A DNA stretch of 64,000 bases from UBA4874 sp002399435 (GCA_036823195.1 DAISGI010000005.1:1-64000), one strand, 5' to 3'. Shown: positions 17,277 to 26,576, counted from the first letter of the stretch. Notes: a model not told the origin generated them from the letters alone. A program made the numbers and translations.

Positions 17277-19373
17277 GTGAAATTGATAAACGATGTACTT
17301 TCCTATCGTGGAAGATGTTTGCGGACCAGAGCGGGAAAATTACTGATGGGTCCTACGGGAGCACGTCTTTTTGTCGATTATCTGGATAAAGAGCCCGGAT
17401 TCAGCGGACGCATTGATTTTATTCATAAAGTAAACCTGACCTCTTTATTCCGGATCCGCTGCAGTGCTCAGGACAACTATGATGCGGCAGAGACAGTTTG
17501 GTATCCGGGGATGCTTACCATGAGTTTTGAAAACGGACGGGTGAAGTTTGCAGAAACCAAATTCATTACGTTTGAAGACTGTGCCGTTTCCTGCTGTCAC
17601 TGGACCAATCAAACAGAAAAGCCGATCCGGATTTCCCTCGCGGTGGATGCTGAGTTCTGTAAACGGGAAAAGGATACAAAAACGGGATGCCGCCTTTTGA
17701 TATCCCCTGAAACAGAGCATGGGTATGCAATTGGCGTATCCGTAAAAACGGATATCGGTCTGGAAAAGGACGACCTTGCTTTATTGCCCGGGGAAACCGT
17801 GAATTTTACCGTAGTGGCAGCTGTGGGAAATTTGAAAACCGAAAGTCTGGAAGACATTATTCAAAAATCAATTGATTTCTTTGAGGAAGGCACGGATTAT
17901 GTGAAAAGGCATAATCGGGAATACCAACGCTTCTTCGATGAGGCTCCCCGATTTCGATCCAGCGATGCGGTTCTTGAAAAAACCTGGAACTATCGATGGT
18001 TTCTGCTGCGGTATTGTCTGGCAAAGCCGGATTTTGGATATCTGCAGGGAGCTGTGATGTATGAAGGACGTTCCCATAAGAAATCAAAGGATCCGTTTCA
18101 CAGCGGGGGCTGGGAATTTTCCAAGCTGATTAACCTTTCCACACCGCTTCATATTACGGATTTCAGATGGCACCCGAATAAAAAGATCATTCATGAAATG
18201 ATATGCAACATGATTCATAATCTGGATGAAAACGGGATTTTCTGTTCGGCATATGTGGATAAACGGCTCCATTCCTTTGCAAACTATGGCGTATGGGCTG
18301 TCTATCAGCTATGGCAGACGGACGGAGATGATGATTTTATCCGGGAAATCCTTCCCGCATTGAAGGAGTATGTAAAGAATGAAACCAGAGTGTACAGCAG
18401 GGACGATCATCTCCAAATCGAAGTAAAGCATAACCGGACAGGGAAAGAGTATCAGCCCAGTTACTGGTATTTTCACAATTACCCCAAAAATCCAAAGGAT
18501 CAATCCACTTATACGCCGTTGAAAAGAGTCGACCGCTCCATATATCATTATAAGAATGTATTGGGGCTGGCGCGGTTGTGCAAGGTTGTTGGAGACAGCG
18601 ATTCCATCGGATATGAAAAAATGGCGGATGAAATCAGAAGCGATGTATTGAATAAGATGTGGGACGAAGAGACCGGATTTTTCTACGATCTTCATTATCA
18701 AACGGATGAAAAGGCCATGGTCAAAAATATTGTCGGAATTTATCCCTATTGGGCGGATATCACGGAGAAAAAACATCTGCGTGGCCTTACGTGCCTGTTT
18801 GATGAAAAACAATTCAACACACCCTGCCCGTTTCCTTCTGTTTCCCGGGAGTGCAAAGCCTACCGGCCGGAAGGCGGCTGGATGGGATCCTTTCTGAAGG
18901 GCAGGGACGGATGTGTCTGGTGTGGGCCTTCCTGGCCGTATACGACCGGGATTGCAATCGATGCCATCGGCATTCAGAGCAAACGGAACGGGCATTGCTT
19001 TGACAGGCAGTTTGGCTATTATCTAAGGGAATATTCCCTGCAGCATTTCAGGGACAGGGATATCGAAAAGCCTTATCTGGTGGAACATTACAATGCGGAA
19101 ACGGGAGAGCCTCTGAGTGACGAAGTGGATTATAATCATTCGTTCTATATCGATTTGATTATTTCCCATGTGGCAGGGATTCAGATCGGGGAAGAGGGAA
19201 TTCGGTTTGATCCCATAGATATCGGGCTGGATTACTTCAAACTGGAAAACGTTATCATCAGGGGGGATTCCTACACGGTAAGCTACCGGAAAGAGGAATG
19301 CAGGGATCCGAAGGCGGCGGATATGGAAGCTGGATACCATGTCTATAAAAATAACAAGGAAATCAAACGATGA
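17277..19373 (+). CDS. MGH1-like alpha/alpha-barrel glycoside hydrolase
   Basis: Predicted cytoplasmic hydrolase of 698 residues, with an N-terminal beta-sandwich (about 1-225) and an alpha/alpha-toroid (about 230-610) related to the GH63 / mannosylglycerate-hydrolase-like fold. Seen in the sequence: FHSGGWEFSKL, DENGIFCSAYVDKRL, KMWDEETGFFYDL, CVWCGPSWPYTTGIAIDAI and the terminal beta segment. I do not recognise the exact family or substrate. The start is GTG 17277 or TTG 17283; AAGGAGAGA lies 3 or 9 bases before them, and the latter spacing is the better one. It begins 7 bases after the fusion gene and ends 24 bases before the DUF1537 kinase gene, so it belongs to the same transcript. It probably releases a sugar that feeds the following acid-sugar pathway. 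Confidence 0.75.
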   Translation: MKLINDVLSYRGRCLRTRAGKLLMGPTGARLFVDYLDKEPGFSGRIDFIHKVNLTSLFRIRCSAQDNYDAAETVWYPGMLTMSFENGRVKFAETKFITFEDCAVSCCHWTNQTEKPIRISLAVDAEFCKREKDTKTGCRLLISPETEHGYAIGVSVKTDIGLEKDDLALLPGETVNFTVVAAVGNLKTESLEDIIQKSIDFFEEGTDYVKRHNREYQRFFDEAPRFRSSDAVLEKTWNYRWFLLRYCLAKPDFGYLQGAVMYEGRSHKKSKDPFHSGGWEFSKLINLSTPLHITDFRWHPNKKIIHEMICNMIHNLDENGIFCSAYVDKRLHSFANYGVWAVYQLWQTDGDDDFIREILPALKEYVKNETRVYSRDDHLQIEVKHNRTGKEYQPSYWYFHNYPKNPKDQSTYTPLKRVDRSIYHYKNVLGLARLCKVVGDSDSIGYEKMADEIRSDVLNKMWDEETGFFYDLHYQTDEKAMVKNIVGIYPYWADITEKKHLRGLTCLFDEKQFNTPCPFPSVSRECKAYRPEGGWMGSFLKGRDGCVWCGPSWPYTTGIAIDAIGIQSKRNGHCFDRQFGYYLREYSLQHFRDRDIEKPYLVEHYNAETGEPLSDEVDYNHSFYIDLIISHVAGIQIGEEGIRFDPIDIGLDYFKLENVIIRGDSYTVSYRKEECRDPKAADMEAGYHVYKNNKEIKR

Positions 19374-19397
19374 TTCCCGGATGGGGAGGGATGGGGA

Positions 19398-20735
19398 TTG
19401 GGTTATTTCGGTGTGATTGCGGATGATCTGACGGGAGCGATGGATGCGGGGATGCAAATGGCCGGCAAAGGCTGGAAAGTCTGTGTTGCTTTATCCGAAA
19501 AGGGCTTTTCTGCGGCAAGGATGGATTCCGATTTTGTTGTGGTAAATACGCAGAGCCGGAATGATACCCCGGAGCAGGCATACGAAAAGACCAGGGATAC
19601 GATGCGGCAATTCAGGAACAGCGGCTGCCATGCCGTCTATAAAAAGATAGACTCCACTTTACGGGGACATATCGGCGCAGAGATCAAGGCAATCCTGGAC
19701 AGTGGCTCCGGCCATGTTTTCGTTGTGCCTGCCCTGCCGTCCCTCAACCGAACCACAAAGCATGGGATTCATTACGTGAATGGAAGAAAGCTCGCTGATA
19801 CCGAGTTTGCGAAGGATCCGTTTTCACCAATTTCCTGTTCGGGGGTCGCGGAAGTGATCCGGGAGGAATATGACATGCCTGTTGGGCGGATCGGTCTAAA
19901 GACGGTGAGAAACGGCTGCCTGGCGATTTCGGAGAGATGCAGTGACCTGATTTCACAAGGGATGAGGGTCCTTGTCGCAGATGCGGAACAGGAAACGGAT
20001 TTGAAAAATATTATTGCCGGAGTAAAACCTTCTGACAGGAACATGGTACTGTGCGGCTCCGCCGGACTTTTTCAATATTTTGATGAAGCATATGACATCA
20101 GGCCTCCTGTGAAAAGCCCTGTGGAAAGCGCTGTGAAAAGCAGGAAGTTTCCGGCGAGTTCCCATACCTCCGCACCATTGCTGGTAATATCGGGCAGTCC
20201 GGCTGCCATCTCCAAAAAACAGATCCGATTTCTGGAGGAGCAAAGGAAAGAGGTCCGGGTCCTGCATTTTGATATCCGCTCCCTTCCCTGCGAGGATGTA
20301 CCTGGGCAAATAACACATATTTCCGATCGAATTCTGCAGGAAATGGAGAGTGGCCGGGATGTGGCTCTGGATGCAGCCGGGGAAGGGAAAGAAGTCCTGG
20401 GAAAGGAGGCTCTGGCGAACCGGCAGAAGTCGGACCGGGACCGGTCCATTCTTCTTCGAATGATTTCGGATATCACATTTTCTGTTGTGACCCAGTCTTC
20501 CATAAGCGGATTGATCCTGTTTGGCGGGGATACAGCGTATGCGGCAGCGGAAGGCCTTGGTGCGAGCGGTATAGAGATCAAAGGGCAGCTGGAGCCCTGT
20601 ATCCCTTACGGGGAATGGGTGGGAGGCGTTTCCCCGGGGTTATCGGTTGTTACAAAGGCAGGCGGCTTTGGGAAAGAGAACTTCCTGGCGGAACTGTTCA
20701 AGAACTTCAGAAAGGATGAGAATTATGACCAATAG
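19398..20735 (+). CDS. Four-carbon acid-sugar kinase family protein (DUF1537, DtnK-like)
   Basis: Predicted ATP-dependent kinase of 445 residues that phosphorylates a C4 sugar acid such as threonate or erythronate. The N-terminal GVIADDLTGAMDAG matches the DUF1537 substrate-binding domain, followed by KKIDSTLRGHIGAEI. The C-terminal nucleotide-binding domain contains LILFGGDTAYAAAEGLG and GEWVGGVSPGLSVVTKAGGFG. The start is a TTG at 19398 with GGGGAGGG about six bases upstream. It overlaps the following PdxA-like gene by 11 bases. In this family a DUF1537 kinase plus a PdxA2 dehydrogenase converts D-threonate or a related acid to dihydroxyacetone phosphate, so the gene pair is a strong functional hint. 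The stereochemistry is not predictable from sequence. Confidence 0.88.
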   Translation: MGYFGVIADDLTGAMDAGMQMAGKGWKVCVALSEKGFSAARMDSDFVVVNTQSRNDTPEQAYEKTRDTMRQFRNSGCHAVYKKIDSTLRGHIGAEIKAILDSGSGHVFVVPALPSLNRTTKHGIHYVNGRKLADTEFAKDPFSPISCSGVAEVIREEYDMPVGRIGLKTVRNGCLAISERCSDLISQGMRVLVADAEQETDLKNIIAGVKPSDRNMVLCGSAGLFQYFDEAYDIRPPVKSPVESAVKSRKFPASSHTSAPLLVISGSPAAISKKQIRFLEEQRKEVRVLHFDIRSLPCEDVPGQITHISDRILQEMESGRDVALDAAGEGKEVLGKEALANRQKSDRDRSILLRMISDITFSVVTQSSISGLILFGGDTAYAAAEGLGASGIEIKGQLEPCIPYGEWVGGVSPGLSVVTKAGGFGKENFLAELFKNFRKDENYDQ

Positions 20736-21738
20736 GCCGATTATTGCGATCTCTACGGGAGATCCGTCCGGCATCGGGCCTGAAATATCAGTGAAAGCAT
20801 TGAAGCACAAGGAAATATATGATATCTGCCGTCCCTTCTTAATCGGCGATGGGGCAGTATTCTCAGATGGAAGCGGCAGCACCCCGGCGTTTCACCCGGC
20901 AGACCGGGTGGAAGCCATGGAATTCCATCCCGGTATTCCCGACTTGCTGGATCTGAATTTACTTGACCGCAGGCCGCCGGTTGGCGTGGTCAATGAAAAA
21001 TCAGGGAACGCTGCGTTTCAGTATGTCAAAAGGGCAATTGAACTGGCGATGGATGGGCAGGCGGATGCTACCGTAACGGCTCCCATCAGCAAGGAAGCGA
21101 TCAACCTGGCAGGTCATAAATTTGCCGGGCATACGGAAATATATGCCCATTACACCAATACGAAGGATTATGCCATGCTATTGGCTTATGGCCACTTTCG
21201 CGTGATTCATGTTTCCACCCATGTCCCGCTGAGGGATGCCTGTGACCTGGTGAAGAAAGACAGGGTATTTCAGGTCATTAAAATGGCAGACGAAGCCTGT
21301 AAACGATTGGGAATTCCCAATCCCCGGATAGCAGTCGCCGGTTTGAATCCCCATGCCGGGGAAAACGGCATGTTTGGCAGGGAGGAAACGGATGAGATCC
21401 TGCCGGCAGTCCGGGAGGCGAAACAAGCGGGAATTCATGCAGACGGCCCCATACCGGCGGATACGGTATTTTCCCGGCTCAACGGGAAGATGTACGATAT
21501 CTGCGTATGCATGTATCATGATCAGGGGCATATTCCGACGAAGCTGCTGGGGTTTCAATGGAATGAGACTAACCGGAAATGGCGTTCCGTGAGCGGTGTG
21601 AACATAACTGTGGGATTGCCAATTATCCGGGTGTCCGTTGACCACGGCACAGCTTTTGATATTGCCGGAAAAGGAATCGCCTCGGAGGAGTCCATGGTCA
21701 ATGCGATTTCCTGTGCCGCGCAGTTTGCAAAAAAATAA
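20725..21738 (+). CDS. PdxA2-like 4-phospho-acid-sugar dehydrogenase
   Basis: NAD-dependent, metal-dependent oxidative decarboxylase of the 4-hydroxythreonine-4-phosphate dehydrogenase family; 337 residues, the normal length. STGDPSGIGPEI (about residues 9-20), TAPISKEAINLAGHKFAGHT, CMYHDQGHIPTKLLG and SVDHGTAFDIAGKG supply the phosphate loop and the three metal-binding His regions. ATG 20725 is chosen over the earlier frame start (20647) because it has AAAGGATG upstream and gives the canonical N-terminus. It overlaps the kinase gene by 11 bases. Adjacency to a DUF1537 kinase and absence of other vitamin B6 genes point to the catabolic PdxA2 role (4-phospho-threonate or -erythronate to dihydroxyacetone phosphate) and not to pyridoxal biosynthesis. 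Confidence 0.9.
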   Translation: MTNRPIIAISTGDPSGIGPEISVKALKHKEIYDICRPFLIGDGAVFSDGSGSTPAFHPADRVEAMEFHPGIPDLLDLNLLDRRPPVGVVNEKSGNAAFQYVKRAIELAMDGQADATVTAPISKEAINLAGHKFAGHTEIYAHYTNTKDYAMLLAYGHFRVIHVSTHVPLRDACDLVKKDRVFQVIKMADEACKRLGIPNPRIAVAGLNPHAGENGMFGREETDEILPAVREAKQAGIHADGPIPADTVFSRLNGKMYDICVCMYHDQGHIPTKLLGFQWNETNRKWRSVSGVNITVGLPIIRVSVDHGTAFDIAGKGIASEESMVNAISCAAQFAKK

Positions 21739-21768
21739 ATAATGAAATAAGAAAAGAGGAGAGATCGT

Positions 21769-22665
21769 ATGGAATTGGGTAAAGGCATCATTCCCGCACT
21801 CCTGACCCCCTTTACGGAGACGGAGGAAGTGGATTATGAAGCGCTTCGGGCTCATACCCGAAGCATGGTGGAGTCCGGAGTACAAGGCATCTTTTGTCTG
21901 GGTACCAATGGGGAATTCTATGCCCTGACAGAATCGGAAAAGCTGAAAATCACAGAGACCGTGGTGGATGAGGTAAACGGGAAAATACCCGTATATGCAG
22001 GCTCCGGAGAAATATCCACAAGAACCGTGATCCACCTGACCAATGAGTTTCAAAAGCTTGGCGTGTCTGCCGTTTCTGTGATTACCCCCTATTTTATCCA
22101 TCCTTCCCAGCATGAACTGTATGAGCATTATGGCAGAATTGCCAGGGAAACACAGCTCCCTGTCATTTTATATAATATTCCCATGCGCACCCATGTGAAC
22201 CTGGAGCCGGAGACTGTGGCGGATCTGGCAAGGGATTTTCCCGGCATCATTGGGATGAAGGATTCCAGCGGGGATATTGAACGGATAAAAAGAATCATTG
22301 ACATCACTCCGGAGTCTTTCAAAGTCCTGAGCGGCGATGATGGACTGATATTGGATACGCTGTTATTGGGAGGCACCGGAGCCATATCCGGAACGGCCAA
22401 TGTGATTCCGGATATTCTGGTGAACCTGTATGGTGCTTTTCTGGAAGGCGACATCAAAAAAGCCAGGATGCTGCAGGACCGAATCGCGCCTCTTCGGGCG
22501 GACGGAAAGCTGGGTACGTCTCCGGGGGTGGTGAAATTACAGGCGAATCTGGCCGGCTGCCCTGTCGGCAAATGCAGAATGCCAATCCGCATGGACGATC
22601 CGGAAACCGTCGAAACCATAAGGAAAAATTTGGAGAGATATTATGGGATTCCGACGGGGAAGTAG
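21769..22665 (+). CDS. DapA-family aldolase/lyase
   Basis: Class I aldolase-fold protein of 298 residues in the dihydrodipicolinate synthase / N-acetylneuraminate lyase superfamily. GTNGEF (residues 45-50) is the carboxylate-binding motif, Tyr135 in VILYNIP is the catalytic tyrosine and Lys164 in GMKDSSG is the Schiff-base lysine. AGAGGAGAG precedes ATG 21769. It is last in the unit after the DUF1537 kinase and PdxA2-like genes. This context argues against lysine synthesis and for cleavage or dehydration of a 2-keto-3-deoxy sugar acid giving pyruvate. Members of this superfamily with such context include Kdo/sialate-type lyases and 2-keto-3-deoxy-aldonate aldolases; I cannot tell which. Confidence 0.9.
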   Translation: MELGKGIIPALLTPFTETEEVDYEALRAHTRSMVESGVQGIFCLGTNGEFYALTESEKLKITETVVDEVNGKIPVYAGSGEISTRTVIHLTNEFQKLGVSAVSVITPYFIHPSQHELYEHYGRIARETQLPVILYNIPMRTHVNLEPETVADLARDFPGIIGMKDSSGDIERIKRIIDITPESFKVLSGDDGLILDTLLLGGTGAISGTANVIPDILVNLYGAFLEGDIKKARMLQDRIAPLRADGKLGTSPGVVKLQANLAGCPVGKCRMPIRMDDPETVETIRKNLERYYGIPTGK

Positions 22666-22689
22666 GATATAACAAAAATACAAACAAGC

Positions 22690-22732
22690 ATAAGATTATT
22701 CCATACCATATGAGAACCTTTTTCTATATAAT
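22690..22732 (+). promoter_or_regulatory. Promoter of the pectate lyase gene with shared upstream motif
   Basis: ATAAGATTATTCCAT (22690-22704) is followed 37 bases from its start by TATAAT (22727-22732), the same geometry as the site at 13168. The -35 box is weak. Downstream, in the leader, ATAAGAACAGGGCAGTCATT (22740-22759) resembles the ATAAGAAACAGAACATATCA element before the binding-protein genes at 43607 and 45490. Confidence 0.5.
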
Positions 22733-22786
22733 GATACATATAAGAACAGGGCAGTCATTTCTTTTCAAGATTTGGGAGGGATTGTT

Positions 22787-25354
22787 ATGCAAACGACAAA
22801 AAAAGTTTTGGCAGGGATCCTGACATTGGTATTTTTGCTTTCATTTGATCTGGCTTCCGCATCAAATGTTTTTGCTGCGCAGTCCACAGAGCCGGAGACC
22901 ACCAATGAGGTCCGGATTGACTTTCAGACCAAGGGGTCCCGGACGGCGGAAGGTTATTTGCCCGACAACGGGGACGAGTACGGTGATCGGGGGAATGGCT
23001 TTACCTATGGGTGGACCCCGGGCAATATTGGAAACGCCAGAGATTACGGCTTACTTGAGCCGGACACCAAACTGGCTACCATAAACCAGTTTGGCGCAGG
23101 GGTGATCTGGGAAATCGCGGTTCCGAACGGGAAATATGAAGTGACCGTCGGCATAGGCGATGCTCTCTATCCGGATCAAATCAAAGGGAAACTGATTCTC
23201 CTGGCAGAAGATACCATACTCTTTGAAAACAGGCAGGTGGACGGCAATTGGGAGCATGTAAAGCCGGATGGACAGATTTATGTTTCCAAAACGGCGACAG
23301 CGGATGTGAAGGATGGCAGGCTGACCCTGGATTCGAAAGACAGCGCCAAAAAAAATATTAAAATCAACTATATTGACATCCAATCGCTGGACGTTCCAAT
23401 TCCTCTAAACCCAATCGATCCCGGGGAGGACGAACCTATTCCGGAAATTGACAGAACTCCGGTCACCATTGTTTCCAATGGAAAAGAGGTCCGTTCGGAC
23501 ATTCCCCCGGTTCGGGCAGATGGGCAGGTTATGGTGCCTGTGAGTATGATAGAGAAAGGACTCGGTGCAGATGTTGTCTGGAATGAGGAGAGGAATGCTG
23601 TCCTGATTCATTCCATGCCGGGTCAGGCAAGACTTCGGCAAAAGTTGATCCAGTTGATCGTGAACGGTCTGGAAATCAATCCGAAGGTCCGTCCCTTTGT
23701 TCTGGATGGCAATATCATGGTTCCGATACGGGAAATATCCGAAGCCATGGGGCTGGATGTCGCCTGGAAGGAGGCAGCCCGGACACTGAACATTTGTCTG
23801 AGACCCCACAGGGAGCCTTCCACGGAACTTTACGGATGGGCTGCCGCAGATGCCGAAGGGCTCAATGGGACGACCGGGGGCGGCGACGCCAAACCGCAGA
23901 CAGTGACGACACGGGCAGAGCTGGAACAGCTGGCTGGTGATGATGTTCCAAGAGTCCTCGTTGTCTCCGGGACCATTACATCCGGAATTGCCCCGATTTC
24001 GATCGGCAGCAACAAGACGATAACAGGGGAAAACAAATATGCGACCATCCGCGGCGGCATTACCATTGACGAGCGCAGCAACATCATCCTCCGGAATTTA
24101 AATATCCAGGGCGTCTGGCCTATTTACGGCCCTGTCGATACGATCGCTGTGAGATATTCCCATCATCTCTGGCTGGATCACCTGAGCATCTGGGACGCCA
24201 GTGATGGGTTGCTGGATCTCACCCAGGGCACGAACTATGTCACTGTGTCATGGAACAAATTCTTTTATACTGATTCGGATAATCCGCACCGTCTGGTCAG
24301 CCTGAACGGCGGAGGAGCGGAACATGAAGAGACCGACACCGGCAGGAACAAGGTGACCTATCATCACAACTGGTTCGCCAACCGTACCGATCAGCGAATG
24401 CCGCGTGTTCTGTTTGGGCAGGCGCATGCCTACAACAATTATTATACCTCCGCCGACAATACCTATGCCATTGGTGTGGGCGTCTTCGCATCCATGCTTG
24501 TGGAAAACAACTACTTCCGGGGTGTAAATAACCCGCATCAGTTCATGTATCCCGACCGTCGTCCGGCATGTATCACAGCCCGGGGCAATATTTATGACAA
24601 CACAAGCGGAAGCAGGGATACGGGCGCCGTCACGCCGGATGGCTACGATCCCGTAGCCCCATTTACCAATCCGCCTTACTCCTATGAACTGGATGATGCC
24701 GAGGATATTCCATTCCTTGTCACCCGGTATGCGGGTCCAACGATGGTCGCGGACGAGGGACCGGATTTACCGGAAACTGTCCCGGGCAAACCGGTTTTGA
24801 GCCACAACAATGGCTGGGACACCGGGATTCCGGACGGAGATTACACGATTACCATGGACCTGTGGTACGGGGTGAACGGGACCAGCTATAAACTCTATGA
24901 AAATGGAAAACAGATTGATGCAATGAAACTGAAAGACAAGTCTCCGGCTCACCAAACGGCAAAATCGAATATCTGCGGCAGAGCGGAAGGAACCTATACC
25001 TATTACTGCGAGCTGACCAATGCCGCCGGCACGACAAAGAGCGATCCGATTACCGTAAAGGTTACGCAGACAAAACCCGGAACGCCGAATTTGTCCGGTA
25101 ACAACTACCAGAATAAAAGCAGCTACCGCATCACCATGAATATGTGGTGGGGGATCAATGGCACAACCTACAAATTGTATGAAAATGATAAGCTGATCGA
25201 TACTCAAACCCTGACGGCAAAGACACCGAATGCGCAGACGGTTTACACGGATATCAGGGACAAACCTGCGGGTACCTATACCTATCATTGCGAGCTGATC
25301 AATGATTTTGGCAGTACGAAAAGCAAGGCCATTACCGTGGAAGTGAAGGAGTAG
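22787..25354 (+). CDS. Secreted multidomain pectate lyase (PL1)
   Basis: Extracellular endo-acting pectate lyase of 855 residues. A signal peptide (about 1-32, ending near VFAA) is followed by a malectin-like carbohydrate-binding domain (about 38-205), a copper-amine-oxidase-N-like domain (about 220-345; MVPVSMIEKGLGADVVW, then IMVPIREISEAMGLDVAW), and the PL1 right-handed beta-helix (about 350-650). The lyase part shows IILRNLNIQG, LWLDHLSIWDASDGLLDLTQ, VTVSWNKF and QRMPRVLFGQAHAYNNYY, which carry the calcium-binding Asp residues and the catalytic Arg. Two tandem Ig-like repeats of about 90 residues end the protein, each with NGT(S/T)YKLYEN and EGTYTY(Y/H)CEL-type motifs as in chitinase-associated modules. 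ATG 22787 is preceded by GGGAGGG. It is the only clearly exported polysaccharide-cleaving enzyme in the window and would start pectin depolymerisation. Confidence 0.95.
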   Translation: MQTTKKVLAGILTLVFLLSFDLASASNVFAAQSTEPETTNEVRIDFQTKGSRTAEGYLPDNGDEYGDRGNGFTYGWTPGNIGNARDYGLLEPDTKLATINQFGAGVIWEIAVPNGKYEVTVGIGDALYPDQIKGKLILLAEDTILFENRQVDGNWEHVKPDGQIYVSKTATADVKDGRLTLDSKDSAKKNIKINYIDIQSLDVPIPLNPIDPGEDEPIPEIDRTPVTIVSNGKEVRSDIPPVRADGQVMVPVSMIEKGLGADVVWNEERNAVLIHSMPGQARLRQKLIQLIVNGLEINPKVRPFVLDGNIMVPIREISEAMGLDVAWKEAARTLNICLRPHREPSTELYGWAAADAEGLNGTTGGGDAKPQTVTTRAELEQLAGDDVPRVLVVSGTITSGIAPISIGSNKTITGENKYATIRGGITIDERSNIILRNLNIQGVWPIYGPVDTIAVRYSHHLWLDHLSIWDASDGLLDLTQGTNYVTVSWNKFFYTDSDNPHRLVSLNGGGAEHEETDTGRNKVTYHHNWFANRTDQRMPRVLFGQAHAYNNYYTSADNTYAIGVGVFASMLVENNYFRGVNNPHQFMYPDRRPACITARGNIYDNTSGSRDTGAVTPDGYDPVAPFTNPPYSYELDDAEDIPFLVTRYAGPTMVADEGPDLPETVPGKPVLSHNNGWDTGIPDGDYTITMDLWYGVNGTSYKLYENGKQIDAMKLKDKSPAHQTAKSNICGRAEGTYTYYCELTNAAGTTKSDPITVKVTQTKPGTPNLSGNNYQNKSSYRITMNMWWGINGTTYKLYENDKLIDTQTLTAKTPNAQTVYTDIRDKPAGTYTYHCELINDFGSTKSKAITVEVKE

Positions 25355-25368
25355 ATTCTGACCTTAAG

Positions 25369-25413
25369 AAAAGAGCGGCGGCAGTACACTTTGTTATTGC
25401 CGCCGCTCTTTTT
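25369..25413 (+). terminator. Rho-independent terminator after pectate lyase
   Basis: AAAAGAGCGGCGGCA (25369-25383) pairs perfectly with TGCCGCCGCTCTTTT (25398-25412), 15 base pairs with a 14-base loop and a T run. The A run at the left arm makes it potentially bidirectional. Confidence 0.95.
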
Positions 25414-25479
25414 GAAGTAAAATTCAGTGAGTTTCATTTAAAATATAAAATTAGTACATATAAATCTAAAGTTATGGCA

Positions 25480-25507
25480 TTCAAATTCGTGGAGTTCCGA
25501 GTATAAT
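25480..25507 (+). promoter_or_regulatory. Putative promoter for the permease-led unit
   Basis: TATAAT at 25502-25507 with TTCAAA (25480-25485) 16 bases upstream. It follows the pectate lyase terminator and precedes ATG 25582 by about 75 bases. The -35 box matches the consensus poorly. Confidence 0.5.
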
Positions 25508-25581
25508 GGTATTAAGTAAGACTTAAAAGATATCTGAATATTGGTTCTCATAATGGGTTGTTGATCTGGGAGGTATGGTTT

Positions 25582-26565
25582 ATGGAGGAAAGTGGTTCCA
25601 AACCGCAAATCGGAAAAGTGAGCACCGCCAAAATGCCTGATATGATCCCCCGGAGGGGAGCCCGTGCATTCCTGAAGAAATGTGTTAAGCAGAAGTATTT
25701 GCTGCTGATGACGCTGCCGGGATTGTTAATTGTTTTAATTTTTCATTATTTCCCTATCTATGGTGTTTTGATTGCGTTCAAGGATTATAATGCTGCGAAA
25801 GGCATTATGGGAAGCCCCTGGGCTGGATTCAGGTATTTTAGGATGTTTTTTTCAAATCCTTTAACATCCCATCGACTGTTTAAAAATACTTTTTTAATTG
25901 GTTTATACTCTTTGCTGTGGGGGTTTCCTGCTCCAATTATTCTGGCGTTTTTGCTGAATGAGATCAGGCATTCTTTCTTTAAAAGGACGGTTCAGACCAT
26001 TTCCTATCTGCCACATTTTATATCCACTGTTGTGATCGTGGGGATGATGGTGGAGTTTTCTTCAGTGGATGGCATATTTAATGATATCCGGGCGACCTTC
26101 GGGTTGGAACGAATTCCTTTGATGGCCAAAAAGGAGTATTTCAGAACGCTGTATGTAGGGTCCGGGATATGGCAGGGGGTGGGCTGGGGAAGCATCATTT
26201 ATCTGGCTGCCATGTCAGGAGTAAACCCGACATTATATGATGTTGCTGATATAGATGGTGCAAACAGGTGGCAAAAGATGATTCATATCACATGGCCGAC
26301 CATCAAGCCCACCACTACGATTCTGCTTATTCTCAATCTTGGCGGTATTCTGGGGGTCGGATTTCAGAAAATACTGCTTATGTACAATACCAATGTAATG
26401 GAAGTTGCGGATGTCATCAGTACCTATGTATACCGGGAAGGGATACAGGGTGCCAGGTTTGAATATACCACGGCAATCGGACTGTTTATGTCGGCAGTAT
26501 CCTTTGTTTTCGTATATTCGGCAAACCTGATCAGCAGGAAAGTGTCGGAAAATAGTTTGTGGTAG
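25582..26565 (+). CDS. ABC sugar permease, LplB/YteP type
   Basis: Integral membrane permease of 327 residues with six predicted transmembrane segments; the first is around LLLMTLPGLLIVLIFHYFPIYGVLIAFKDY (seen in part). The EAA loop LYDVADIDGANRWQKMIHIT (residues about 215-234) contacts the ATPase. ATG 25582 with GGGAGGT (25569-25575) is preferred over TTG 25558. The next permease gene starts 12 bases after its stop. This type pairs with a YtcP/LplC-type partner and a roughly 550-residue lipoprotein, exactly the following two genes. In Bacillus the related Yte/Ytc systems import rhamnogalacturonan and other oligosaccharides. No ATPase gene is in the window. Confidence 0.93.
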   Translation: MEESGSKPQIGKVSTAKMPDMIPRRGARAFLKKCVKQKYLLLMTLPGLLIVLIFHYFPIYGVLIAFKDYNAAKGIMGSPWAGFRYFRMFFSNPLTSHRLFKNTFLIGLYSLLWGFPAPIILAFLLNEIRHSFFKRTVQTISYLPHFISTVVIVGMMVEFSSVDGIFNDIRATFGLERIPLMAKKEYFRTLYVGSGIWQGVGWGSIIYLAAMSGVNPTLYDVADIDGANRWQKMIHITWPTIKPTTTILLILNLGGILGVGFQKILLMYNTNVMEVADVISTYVYREGIQGARFEYTTAIGLFMSAVSFVFVYSANLISRKVSENSLW

Positions 26566-26576
26566 GGGGAGGACCA

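Noticed and set aside
20725..21738. Assignment as the vitamin B6 gene pdxA
   Set aside because: The coupling with a DUF1537 kinase and a sugar-acid lyase, and the lack of other B6 genes, favour the catabolic PdxA2 role.
21769..22665. Assignment as the lysine-pathway gene dapA
   Set aside because: The motif GTNGEF and the context of sugar-acid genes favour a catabolic lyase; no lysine genes are nearby.
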